Assembly (NCBI GenBank): GCA_035502095.1
Contig: DATJUX010000025.1
Span: forward strand, 1-64,000
From: JAKANT01 sp035502095
GTDB taxonomy: Bacteria; Pseudomonadota; Gammaproteobacteria; Burkholderiales; Burkholderiaceae_F
Length of the DNA stretch: 64,000 nucleotides
Direction: 5' to 3'
Shown: positions 17,007 through 25,469 of the stretch, in pieces
Position numbering within the stretch: the first letter of the stretch is position 1
How the letters are laid out: the number at the start of each line of letters is the position of its first letter
Notes under the pieces: generated by a model
The model's database searches: none
What the model was told of the DNA's origin: nothing
What the model saw: only the letters and a program-made list of their open reading frames with translations
Made by a program: the position numbers and the translations under genes

Positions 17007-18698
17007 ATGTATCGATACGACTCTTTCGACCAGCACATCGTGCAGGAGCGGGTTGCGCAATACCGCGGCCAGCTCGAGCGCCACCTCGCCGGCAAGATCA
17101 GCGAGGACGAGTTCCGGCCGTTGCGACTGCAGAACGGCCTGTACATCCAGCGCCATGCGCCGATGCTGCGCATCGCCATTCCATACGGCCTGCTGTCGGC
17201 GCGGCAGTTGCGCAAGCTGGCGCATATCGCGCGCCGCTACGACCGCGGGTACGGACACTTCACGACCCGCCAGAACATCCAGTTCAACTGGGTCAAGCTG
17301 GAGGAGACCGCCGACATCCTGGCCGAGCTCGCGAGCGTCGAGATGCACGCGATCCAGACCAGCGGCAATTGCGTGCGCAACATCACCAGCGACGAGTTCG
17401 CCGGCATCACGCCGGACGAGATCATCGATCCGCGCCCGCTCGCCGAGATCCTGCGCCAGTGGAGCACGTTCCACCCCGAATTCGCCTATCTGCCGCGCAA
17501 GTTCAAGATCGCCGTTTCGGGCAGCCGCGAAGACCGCAGCGCGACCGCGTTCCACGACATCGGCTTGTTCGCGTTGCGCGCGCCGGACGGTACAAAAGGC
17601 TTCCGCGTGTCGGTCGGTGGCGGCATGGGGCGCACGCCGGTGATCGGCACGGTGATCCGCGACTTCCTGCCGTGGCAGGAATACCTCAACTACTGCCAAG
17701 CCATCCTGCGCGTCTACAACCGCTACGGCCGCCGCGACAATCTGTGGAAAGCACGCATCAAGATCCTCGTCCGTTCGCTGGGTGCCGAGGAATTCGCGCG
17801 CCAGGTCGAGGAGGATTTCGCGCATCTGCAAGGCGGGCCGGGGACGGTGACCGACGAGGAATATCAACGCGTCGCGTCGCACTTCGCGCCGTTCCCGTAT
17901 GCCGCGGGCCCGGACCACGCGATCGACCCGCGCGGCGACAAGCCGTTCGCGCGCTGGATCGAACGCAACGTGCGCGCGCACCGCGTGCCGGGTTACCGCG
18001 CGGTCGTGCTATCGCTGAAGAAGACTGGCACGGTACCGGGCGATGCCACGGCCGAACAGATGGAGCGGGTCGCGGACTGGTCCGAGCGTTACGGCTTCGG
18101 CGAACTGCGCGTGACGCACGAGCAGAACCTGGTGCTGCCGGACGTGCGCGTCGATCAGCTCGCCGCGCTGTGGCAGGAGGTGCGCGCCGCCGGGCTCGCG
18201 ACGCCGAACATCGGCCTGCTGACGGACATCATCTCCTGCCCGGGCGGCGACTTCTGCGGCCTCGCCAACGCGAAGTCGATTCCGATCGCCAAGGCCATCC
18301 AGCATCGCTTCGACGACCTCGACTACGTCTACGACCTCGGCGAGATCGACCTGAACATCTCCGGCTGCATCAATTCGTGCGGCCATCATCACGTCGGCCA
18401 CATCGGCATCCTCGGCGTCGACAAGGACGGGTCCGAGTGGTACCAGGTCTCGATCGGCGGCGCCGACGGTTCGAGCGCCGGGCACGGGCGGGTCGGGCTC
18501 GGCCGGATCATCGGGCCGTCGTTTGCCGCCGACGAGGTGCCCGAAGTGGTCGAGCAGCTCATCAACGTCTACGTCGCGCGGCGCGAGCAGGGCGAGCGCT
18601 TCGTCGACACGGTGGCGCGCCTCGGCATCGAGCCGTTCAAGCAGGGCGTGTACGGCGCGCGCGAGGACAGCCGCCCGGCGTTCGCGGAGGCCGCATGA
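17007..18698 (+). CDS. cysI: Sulfite reductase hemoprotein (nitrite/sulfite reductase family)
   Basis: A 563-residue sirohaem/[4Fe-4S] reductase that reduces sulfite to sulfide with six electrons. It has the two-fold repeated ferrodoxin-like architecture, with sirohaem-facing Arg/Lys segments (YGHFTTRQNIQFNW at about 89-102) and the cluster ligands CPGGDFC (about 411-417) and CINSCGHH (about 451-458). No flavoprotein CysJ is present; a ferredoxin-NADP reductase closes the operon, so electrons probably come through ferredoxin or directly from that reductase. The stop overlaps the next start by four bases. Confidence 0.93.
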   Translation: MYRYDSFDQHIVQERVAQYRGQLERHLAGKISEDEFRPLRLQNGLYIQRHAPMLRIAIPYGLLSARQLRKLAHIARRYDRGYGHFTTRQNIQFNWVKLEETADILAELASVEMHAIQTSGNCVRNITSDEFAGITPDEIIDPRPLAEILRQWSTFHPEFAYLPRKFKIAVSGSREDRSATAFHDIGLFALRAPDGTKGFRVSVGGGMGRTPVIGTVIRDFLPWQEYLNYCQAILRVYNRYGRRDNLWKARIKILVRSLGAEEFARQVEEDFAHLQGGPGTVTDEEYQRVASHFAPFPYAAGPDHAIDPRGDKPFARWIERNVRAHRVPGYRAVVLSLKKTGTVPGDATAEQMERVADWSERYGFGELRVTHEQNLVLPDVRVDQLAALWQEVRAAGLATPNIGLLTDIISCPGGDFCGLANAKSIPIAKAIQHRFDDLDYVYDLGEIDLNISGCINSCGHHHVGHIGILGVDKDGSEWYQVSIGGADGSSAGHGRVGLGRIIGPSFAADEVPEVVEQLINVYVARREQGERFVDTVARLGIEPFKQGVYGAREDSRPAFAEAA

Positions 18699-19198
18699 TC
18701 GGTGCGATCCTGCATGCCGACGGCCTGTGGCGCGCCGATGCGCGGCGCGTGGTGCGCGATCCTGCGCTAGGGTCGATCGCCGGCGGCGACGTGGTTCCGC
18801 TCGCGGCGTTCCTCGACCTGGTGCCCGCCTCGCGCGCCGACGTCGGCGTCTGGCTCGCGCCGGACGACGAGCCGGGCCAGCTCGCCCAGGTGGTATCCGA
18901 ACTGCCGCTGATCGCCGTCGACTTCCCCGTGTTCAAGGACGGACGCGGCTTTTCCATCGCGAGCCTGCTACGCACCCGCTACGGATATCGCGGCGACCTG
19001 CGCGCGATCGGCGACATCCTGATCGACCAGCTCTTCTACCTGCGTCGCGTCGGCTTTTCGTCGTTCGCGTTGCGGGTGGACCAGGACCCGGAAACGGCCG
19101 TGACCGCGCTGCGGACATTCACCGACGTGTACCAGGCGAGCGTCGACCAGCCGCTTCCGTACTTCCGCCGCCGCGCGGTTTCGGGAGCGTCGCTGTGA
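18695..19198 (+). CDS. DUF934 protein of the sulfate assimilation operon
   Basis: A 167-residue protein of the DUF934 family, which is found almost only between cysI and cysH in beta- and alphaproteobacteria. The core VDFPVFKDGRGFSIASLLR and YRGDLRAIGDILIDQLFYL are diagnostic. The biochemical role is not established; it is thought to assist sulfite reduction, possibly as an electron-transfer or assembly partner. It is coupled to both neighbours (ATGA before, GTGA after). Confidence 0.9.
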   Translation: MIGAILHADGLWRADARRVVRDPALGSIAGGDVVPLAAFLDLVPASRADVGVWLAPDDEPGQLAQVVSELPLIAVDFPVFKDGRGFSIASLLRTRYGYRGDLRAIGDILIDQLFYLRRVGFSSFALRVDQDPETAVTALRTFTDVYQASVDQPLPYFRRRAVSGASL

Positions 19199-19911
19199 GC
19201 GGTCGGGTCGAGTCCGCCCTTGCGACGTTGCGGGACGCGGCGGGGCTTGCGCCCGCGGCGTTCTCGACCAGCTTCGGCGCCGAGGACATGGTCGTGCTCG
19301 ATCTCATCCGCGCGCACGCGCTGCCGATCGACATCTTCACGCTCGATACCGGCCGGCTGCCCGAGGAGACGTACGCGCTGATGCAACGGGTCGAGGAGCG
19401 GTACGGCAGGTGCGTCGCCATCTTCTTCCCCGACGCGCAAGCGGTGGATCGGCTGGTCGCGGCCAACGGCATCAACGGCTTCTACGACTCGGTCGATAAG
19501 CGCAAGGCTTGCTGCGCGGTGCGCAAGCTCGAGCCGCTCGACCGGGCGCTGGCGGGAAAACGCGCCTGGGTGACGGGCCTGCGCGCACAGCAGTCCGTGA
19601 CGCGTACCGCGCTGGTCGGGCGTGAAACCGACAGCGCACGCGGGCTCGAGAAGTTCAATCCGCTCGCGGACTGGTCAGAGGCCGATGTCTGGGCCTATAT
19701 CCGCGCCCAGGACGTGCCGTACAACGCGCTGCACGATCGCTTCTATCCGAGCATCGGGTGCGCACCGTGCACGCGCGCGATCGCACCGGGCGAGGACCTG
19801 CGCGCGGGACGCTGGTGGTGGGAGCAGCCCGAGAGCAAGGAGTGCGGCCTGCACATGAAGGATGGCCGGGTGACGCACCGGAAGGACATCGCCGTGAAAG
19901 AGATCGCATGA
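19195..19911 (+). CDS. cysH: Adenylylsulfate (APS) reductase, assimilatory
   Basis: A 238-residue thiol-dependent reductase that reduces APS to sulfite and AMP. The PP-loop region (AAFSTSFGAEDMV) binds the nucleotide. Two cysteine pairs, Cys106-Cys107 and Cys189-x2-Cys192, would hold a [4Fe-4S] cluster, and Cys217 in ECGLH is the catalytic thiol; the cluster cysteines mark it as APS- rather than PAPS-specific, which agrees with the absence of CysC. It starts at GTG inside the stop of the DUF934 gene. Confidence 0.93.
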   Translation: MSGRVESALATLRDAAGLAPAAFSTSFGAEDMVVLDLIRAHALPIDIFTLDTGRLPEETYALMQRVEERYGRCVAIFFPDAQAVDRLVAANGINGFYDSVDKRKACCAVRKLEPLDRALAGKRAWVTGLRAQQSVTRTALVGRETDSARGLEKFNPLADWSEADVWAYIRAQDVPYNALHDRFYPSIGCAPCTRAIAPGEDLRAGRWWWEQPESKECGLHMKDGRVTHRKDIAVKEIA

Positions 19912-20918
19912 GCGCGGTGGACGTGGTCATCCCGCGTGAAGCGCGGGATCTCGGCCGCTCGAACCGTCGAGATCCCTCGCCTTCGGCTCAGGATGACCTG
20001 GGCGAGGCACTGGATACCGGCGAGACGCTGTCGCACCTCGACTGGCTCGAGGCGGAAGCGATCCACATCCTGCGCGAGGTCGCCGGGCAGGCGGCCAACC
20101 CGGCACTGCTCTTTTCAGGCGGCAAGGACTCGATCGTCCTGCTGCACCTCGCCACCAAGGCGTTCCGGCCCGCGCGCTTCCCGTTTCCGTTGCTGCACAT
20201 CGACACCGAGCACAACTTTCCCGAGGTGATCGAGTTTCGCGACCGGCGCGCGGCGGAGCTCGGCGAGCGGCTCATCGTGCGCAGCGTCGGCGCTTCGATC
20301 CGCAGCGGGCGTGTCGTGCTGCGCACGCCGGACGAATCGCGCAACAAGCACCAGTCGGTGACGCTGCTCGATGCGATCGCCGAGTTCGGCTTCGACGCGT
20401 GCATCGGCGGCGCGCGGCGCGACGAAGAGAAGGCGCGCGCCAAGGAGCGCGTCTTCAGCTTCCGCGACGCGTGGGGCCAGTGGGACCCGAAGAACCAGCG
20501 CCCGGAGCTGTGGAACCTCTACAACGCGCGGGTCGCCAGGGGCGAGAACGTGCGCGTGTTCCCGATCTCGAACTGGACCGAGCTCGACGTGTGGCAATAC
20601 ATCGCCCGCGAGAAGCTTGCCGTGCCGAGCATCTACCTCGCGCATCGCCGCCCGGTCGTGCGCCGCGGCGGCAGCCTGGTTCCCGTGACCGAACTCACGC
20701 CGGCGCGCCCCAGTGAAACGGTCGAGGAAGTGCTGGTGCGGTTCCGTACGGTGGGCGACATCACCTGCACCTGTCCGGTCGCCTCGAGCGCGAGCAACTA
20801 CGCGCAGATCGTCGCCGAGACCATGAGCGCCACGCTGACGGAACGCGGCGCGACGCGCATGGACGACCAGACCTCGGAAGCGTCGATGGAGCAGCGCAAG
20901 AAGGAAGGCTACTTCTGA
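19908..20918 (+). CDS. cysD: Sulfate adenylyltransferase subunit 2, with repeat-encoded N-terminal insert
   Basis: A 336-residue PP-loop ATP pyrophosphatase that adenylates sulfate to APS together with CysN. The PP-loop SGGKDS is at 70-75; RRDEEKARAKERVFSFRD and the C-terminal QRKKEGYF are family hallmarks. Residues about 6-31 are encoded by a palindromic intergenic-type repeat (19925-19998) and have no counterpart in ordinary CysD, whose conserved part begins near SHLDWLEAEAIHILRE. No other plausible start lies between the repeat and that region, and the ATG overlaps the cysH stop (ATGA), so the repeat appears to be translated. The enzyme core looks intact. Confidence 0.93.
   Translation: MSAVDVVIPREARDLGRSNRRDPSPSAQDDLGEALDTGETLSHLDWLEAEAIHILREVAGQAANPALLFSGGKDSIVLLHLATKAFRPARFPFPLLHIDTEHNFPEVIEFRDRRAAELGERLIVRSVGASIRSGRVVLRTPDESRNKHQSVTLLDAIAEFGFDACIGGARRDEEKARAKERVFSFRDAWGQWDPKNQRPELWNLYNARVARGENVRVFPISNWTELDVWQYIAREKLAVPSIYLAHRRPVVRRGGSLVPVTELTPARPSETVEEVLVRFRTVGDITCTCPVASSASNYAQIVAETMSATLTERGATRMDDQTSEASMEQRKKEGYF
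19925..19998. repeat. Dispersed palindromic repeat, family A, inside cysD
   Basis: A 74-base element with perfect 8-base ends GGTCATCC and GGATGACC. Each arm resembles the single arm at 9424-9450 (CATCCCG, then AAGCG, then GGGATCTC). It lies within the first 31 codons of cysD and is open in the cysD frame, giving VIPREARDL and RRDPSPSAQDD. Confidence 0.75.
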
Positions 20919-22204
20919 TGAAACGCGAATCCATTCCGGAACTGGCGGTCGATGCCGCCGATCGCGGCGTGCTGCGTTTCCTGACGTGCGGCAGCGTCGA
21001 CGACGGCAAGAGCACGCTCATCGGCCGCCTGCTCTACGACACGAAAGCGCTGCTGTCGGACACGCTGGCAACCCTCGAGAAGACCTCGGCCCGGCGCGGA
21101 CTCTCGGCACTCGACCTCTCGCTGCTCACCGACGGCCTCGTGGCCGAACGCGAGCAGGGCATCACGATCGACGTTGCCTATCGCTACTTCGCCACCGCGC
21201 GCCGCAAGTTCATCATCGCCGATGCGCCGGGCCACGAGCAGTACACGCGCAACATGGTGACGGCGGCCTCGACCGCCGACGTCGCGGTGCTGCTGCTGGA
21301 TGCACGCAAGGGCGTGCTCGCGCAGACCAAGCGGCACGCCACGCTGGCGACGCTGCTCGACATCGGCCAGCTGATCGTCGCGGTCAACAAGATGGATCTG
21401 GTCGAGTACTCGCGCGAGCGCTTCGAGTCGATCCGTGCCGACTTCCAGGCCTGGCTCGCCGGTCACGCCGACCTGAACGTGGACGTGCGCTACATACCGA
21501 TCAGCGCGCTCGAAGGCGACAACGTGGTCGATCGCAGCGAGCGGCTCGTCTGGTATGGGGGGCCGACGCTGGTCGAATTGCTCGAGGACGCGCCGAGCGA
21601 GCAGCTGAACACGGGAAGCCCGGCGCGGTTGCCGGTGCAATGGGTCTGCCGGCCGGCGCAATCGGATTTCCGCGGCTACGCCGGGCGGCTCGAAGCGGGA
21701 ACGCTGTCGGTCGGTGACGAGGTGAGCGTGCTGCCCGGCGGGCTGCGCTCGCGCGTCACGCGCATCGCCATCGGCGAAACCGGACTGGAGCGTGCCATCG
21801 CAGGTCAATCCGTGATGGTTTCACTGGCGGACGAACGCGACATCTCGCGCGGCGACACCATCGTGCGCGCGGCCGAGGCCGCGCCGGCCCAGCGCCAGCA
21901 GCTCGCCGCGACGTTGTGCTGGCTCTCGGCGACTCCGCTTTCGACCGCGCGCAGCTACGTGCTGCAGCACACGACCCGCAGCGTGAAGGCGCGCCTGGGC
22001 GCGGTGTCGGCACGGCTCGATATACACTCGCTCGCCTGGACGCCGGACGGCAACGCGGTCGGGCTCAACGATATCGTGCAGGTGCAGTTGAAGACGCAGC
22101 AACCGCTGGTGGCCGATTCCTATCGCGCCAACCGCGACACCGGCAGTTTCATCCTCGTCGATGAAGCGACCAACGACACGGTTGCAGCAGGTCTGATCAA
22201 CTGA
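20918..22204 (+). CDS. cysN: Sulfate adenylyltransferase subunit 1 (GTPase)
   Basis: A 428-residue translation-factor-type GTPase that drives APS synthesis by CysD. The P-loop is GSVDDGKST (25-33), the switch II motif DAPGHEQY lies at about 102-109 and the guanine-specificity motif NKMD at about 157. Domains II and III of the EF-Tu fold follow. The length shows that no APS kinase (CysC) domain is fused. Stop and start with cysD overlap by one base (TGATG). It is followed 5 bases later by the ferredoxin-NADP reductase gene. Confidence 0.93.
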   Translation: MKRESIPELAVDAADRGVLRFLTCGSVDDGKSTLIGRLLYDTKALLSDTLATLEKTSARRGLSALDLSLLTDGLVAEREQGITIDVAYRYFATARRKFIIADAPGHEQYTRNMVTAASTADVAVLLLDARKGVLAQTKRHATLATLLDIGQLIVAVNKMDLVEYSRERFESIRADFQAWLAGHADLNVDVRYIPISALEGDNVVDRSERLVWYGGPTLVELLEDAPSEQLNTGSPARLPVQWVCRPAQSDFRGYAGRLEAGTLSVGDEVSVLPGGLRSRVTRIAIGETGLERAIAGQSVMVSLADERDISRGDTIVRAAEAAPAQRQQLAATLCWLSATPLSTARSYVLQHTTRSVKARLGAVSARLDIHSLAWTPDGNAVGLNDIVQVQLKTQQPLVADSYRANRDTGSFILVDEATNDTVAAGLIN

Positions 22205-22209
22205 GGCTC

Positions 22210-23058
22210 ATGGACGGAACGACTTCGACGCCGGTCATCAGGCCGGCAAAGGTGCCGGGCGAGGTCCCGGCATCCAGGTACACGCGGCAGACCATCACCT
22301 GGATCAGGCGCTGGAATGATCACCTGTTTTCCTTCCGCATCACCCGCGATGCCGGCTATCGCTTCAAGCCCGGCCAGTTCGCGCGCCTGGGCCTGTACCG
22401 CGACGACGGCCCGAAGGGGCCGCGCTACATCTGGCGCGCGTACTCGATCGTCTCGGCCGACTACGACGAGTTCCTCGAGTTCTATTCCATCGTCGTGCCC
22501 GACGGCGACTTCACCACGCGCCTGGCGCAGCTGCGTGAAGGCGACGGCATCCTGATCGAGAAGATGAACTACGGCTTCCTGACGCTCGACCGCTTCGAGC
22601 GCGGCAGGGACCTGTGGCTGCTCGCCTCGGGCACCGGGATCGCACCCTTCATTTCGATCCTCGCCGACCTGGGCGCGTGGGAGCAATACGAGCGGCTCGT
22701 GCTCGTGCACTCGGTGCGCAAGGTCGAGGAGCTGGCGTATCGCGATACGGTCGAATCGCTGCGCGGCCACGAGGTCTTCGGCGAGCACCTTGCCGCCGAT
22801 CCCTCCAAGCTGGTCTACGTCCCGATCGTCACACGCGAGCGACTCGACGGCGCACTGCATGCGCGCATTCCGGCGCTGCTCGGCAGCGGCGCGCTCGAGG
22901 CGCACGCCGGGATCAAGCTCGACCACGAACGCAGCCGCGTCATGATCTGCGGCAACCCGGAGATGGTCGACGACACCCGCCACCGCCTGCAAAACGCGGG
23001 CTACCGGGTTTCGCGGCGCGGCGAGCCCGGCCACATGGCCGTGGAGAACTACTGGTAG
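22210..23058 (+). CDS. fpr: Ferredoxin-NADP reductase
   Basis: A 282-residue FAD enzyme of the bacterial Fpr type. The FAD-binding segment is YIWRAYSIVSA, the NADP-binding loop is ASGTGIAPFISI (about 139-150), CGNPEMVDD is present, and the C-terminus ends with a stacking aromatic (VENYW). It is the last gene of the sulfate assimilation operon, so it likely supplies electrons, through ferredoxin, for sulfite reduction by CysI. The N-terminal 25 residues are longer than in E. coli Fpr. Confidence 0.93.
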   Translation: MDGTTSTPVIRPAKVPGEVPASRYTRQTITWIRRWNDHLFSFRITRDAGYRFKPGQFARLGLYRDDGPKGPRYIWRAYSIVSADYDEFLEFYSIVVPDGDFTTRLAQLREGDGILIEKMNYGFLTLDRFERGRDLWLLASGTGIAPFISILADLGAWEQYERLVLVHSVRKVEELAYRDTVESLRGHEVFGEHLAADPSKLVYVPIVTRERLDGALHARIPALLGSGALEAHAGIKLDHERSRVMICGNPEMVDDTRHRLQNAGYRVSRRGEPGHMAVENYW

Positions 23059-23110
23059 GCAAGGATGAGCGGGCGTTAGGGCGGGGGCCGATCGGGCGTA
23101 GCCTTGCGGC

Positions 23111-24010
23111 ATGCTTCGGCGAACGCTTCTCCAAGCCGTGCCGGCGTCGGTGTTTGCTCTCTCGACACCGACCGGGGCGCAAGCTCCGCGCCTGCACCGC
23201 TCCTTCCCGCGCACCCGCGAATCCATCCCTGCAGTCGGCGTGGGCACCTGGCTCACGTTCGATGTCGGCGACGAGCTGGTGCCGCGTGCGCAGCGGCGCG
23301 ACGTGCTGCGGCGGTTCTTTGCCGCCGATGGCGGCGTTATCGATTCGTCGCCGATGTACGGGCGCGCGGAGCGCCTGCTGGGCGAATTGCTGCCCGACGT
23401 TGCGCACGACGGCAGGCTGTTCACCTCGACCAAGGTGTGGACCGCCTTCGACCGCGTGGGGCCAAGCCAGGTCGAAGAGTCGCTGCGCCTGTGGGGCGTG
23501 CCGCGCTTCGACCTCCTGCTCGTACACAACCTGCTCAACTGGCAGGCGCATATGAAGCTGCTGCGCGCGTTGCAGGAACAGGGCCGCGTGCGCTACATCG
23601 GCGTCTCGACCTCGCACGGGCGCAAGCACGACGAGATCCAGCGCGTGATGCGCGCCGAGCCGATCGACGCGATCCAGATCACGTACAGCCTCGCCGATGC
23701 CAGCGCCGAACCGGTGCTCGACCTCGCGGCCGAGCGCGGCATTGCGGTCTTCGTCAACCGGCCGTTCGACGGCGGCCTGCTCTTCAACGTCGTGGGGACG
23801 CGTGCACCGCCTCCCTCGGCGGCCGAGTTCGATTGCGCGAACTGGGCGCAGTTCTTCCTGAAGTGGATCCTGGGCCACCCGGCGGTCACGTGCGCCATTC
23901 CCGCGACCACACAGCCGGCGCACATGGACGAGAACATGGGGGCCGGTGTCGGCCGCCTGCCCGACCAGGCCATGCGGCGCCGCATGAGCGCGTTCTTCGA
24001 GCGCCTGTGA
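23111..24010 (+). CDS. Exported aldo/keto reductase
   Basis: A 299-residue AKR-superfamily protein with an N-terminal signal (residues 1-24, ending GAQA; an RR near the start suggests possible Tat export). VGVGTWLTFD opens the barrel; the catalytic Asp/Tyr are in IDSSPMYG, the Lys in TSTKVW and the His in LLLVHN. Substrate unknown. Residues 31-37 (SFPRTRES) resemble the peptide often encoded by palindromic repeats, though the same segment also aligns with normal family sequence. It is convergent with, and one base from, the desaturase-like gene. Confidence 0.87.
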   Translation: MLRRTLLQAVPASVFALSTPTGAQAPRLHRSFPRTRESIPAVGVGTWLTFDVGDELVPRAQRRDVLRRFFAADGGVIDSSPMYGRAERLLGELLPDVAHDGRLFTSTKVWTAFDRVGPSQVEESLRLWGVPRFDLLLVHNLLNWQAHMKLLRALQEQGRVRYIGVSTSHGRKHDEIQRVMRAEPIDAIQITYSLADASAEPVLDLAAERGIAVFVNRPFDGGLLFNVVGTRAPPPSAAEFDCANWAQFFLKWILGHPAVTCAIPATTQPAHMDENMGAGVGRLPDQAMRRRMSAFFERL

Positions 24011-24011
24011 G

Positions 24012-25232
24012 TCAGTCCGGCCTGCGCCCGTTCCAGACGAACGGGAACAGGGTCTGGGCGACGATGCCTTTCGGCACGTAATCGTCCTTGACGCCGTAGC
24101 GCTGCGGCCATGGGGCGCCGCTTCTCACCGCGGTGCCGAACAACGTGTCGAGGAACGTGAAATGCGCGGCGAAGTTGCGGTCGAGCGCCTCGCGATCCTG
24201 GGCGTGATGCCAGTGGTGGAAGTTCGGCGTCACGATCGCCCGCGCCAGCGGCCCGAGGGGAACGCTCACGTTCGAATGATTGAGCACCGCCTGGAAGCCG
24301 ACCAGGATGATGTAGGCGTCGATGACCGCCTTGTCGAACCCGAGCACGACGATCGGCGCGAGCACCAGCGTGCGCGTGATCAGCACCTCGACCATGTGCA
24401 TACGGGAGCCCGCGAGCCAGTCCATGCTTTCGATGCTGTGATGGATGGCGTGGAACCGCCACAGCAACGGCACCTGGTGATAGGCGCGGTGGATCCAGTA
24501 CTGCACGAAGTCGGCGACGAGCGCGAGCACCAGCAGTTCGAGCGCAAAAGGCAGCGAGCGGATCCGCGCCTGCAGGCTCGAATCGACCGCCCAGTCGAAC
24601 CCGGCGTGCACGATCCTGTTGGTGGCCAGGAAGAAGAATCCGACCAGCAGGTGATTGAGCAGGAAGTGAGCGAGGTCGGTCTGCCATTCGGCGCGGAAGA
24701 GCGGCTGCTCGCGCCGCAGCGCGAACAGCTTCTCGACGAAGACGAAGATGAGCGTCGTTCCCAGCAGGTCGAGGATGAACCAGTCGAGCCCGATGTAGGG
24801 CGTGCCGTCCGGAAAATCCCCGACGGGCACCGTGTGTCCACCGAGCACGGCGGCGAGCGTGAGCACTGCGAACGCGCAGCCCGACAGCCAGCGCACGCGG
24901 CCGAACGCGATGTTGAGCAGCGCCAGCGCACCCGCGACGAGCATCGCGCCGAGCAGAATGGCACGCAGCACGTTCACGTCGTAGTTCTTGCGCAGCTCCG
25001 GCGTTGTCAGATACGCCGGGAAGTGAAACGCGATCACGGCCAGCACACTCAGAGCCGCAAGCGCGAAAGCGATCACCCCCGTCGCAAGCCCGCTGCCCGA
25101 CTGCAGCGCACCGTGCGAGCGCAGCAGGCGGCTCAGCTTCGCGAGTGTGCCGTGCGCCTGCGGCGCAGTCGGCGTCATCGACGTTCCCGTTGCTTCGTAA
25201 CGGTCGTTGTTGCGAAGGTGCATGCCTGACAT
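24012..25232 (-). CDS. Sterol desaturase / fatty acid hydroxylase family membrane protein
   Basis: A 406-residue di-iron membrane oxygenase. About six hydrophobic segments surround the histidine boxes HRAYHQ, HAIHHS and HHWHH expected for the fatty acid hydroxylase superfamily. Members hydroxylate or desaturate lipids, sterols, carotenoids or alkylglycerols. The first 60 residues (to about SGSGLATG) are cytoplasmic and not conserved; an ATG at residue 19 is an alternative start. Substrate unknown. It is divergent from the DUF5666 gene. Confidence 0.9.
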   Translation of the reverse strand: MSGMHLRNNDRYEATGTSMTPTAPQAHGTLAKLSRLLRSHGALQSGSGLATGVIAFALAALSVLAVIAFHFPAYLTTPELRKNYDVNVLRAILLGAMLVAGALALLNIAFGRVRWLSGCAFAVLTLAAVLGGHTVPVGDFPDGTPYIGLDWFILDLLGTTLIFVFVEKLFALRREQPLFRAEWQTDLAHFLLNHLLVGFFFLATNRIVHAGFDWAVDSSLQARIRSLPFALELLVLALVADFVQYWIHRAYHQVPLLWRFHAIHHSIESMDWLAGSRMHMVEVLITRTLVLAPIVVLGFDKAVIDAYIILVGFQAVLNHSNVSVPLGPLARAIVTPNFHHWHHAQDREALDRNFAAHFTFLDTLFGTAVRSGAPWPQRYGVKDDYVPKGIVAQTLFPFVWNGRRPD

Positions 25233-25469
25233 CCTGGCCCTCCCACATGTTTGCGATCGACGCCGGTGACGCCGAATCGGCCACCTTTCTCTTTCCCTTC
25301 GGTTTCCCTACGGCCTAACACGATCACGGGCCGCTGCGGGTGCGCCCGGTTAAGCATCGGCGGGCCGGCGGGTGGGATAGTTGGCCCACGGGCGGGGGAA
25401 AGAGGATGGCGTCGGTTCGTGACTGAGCGTTTGCACGCCGGGCGTGGATCAATCGGACAGGAGAAACAT

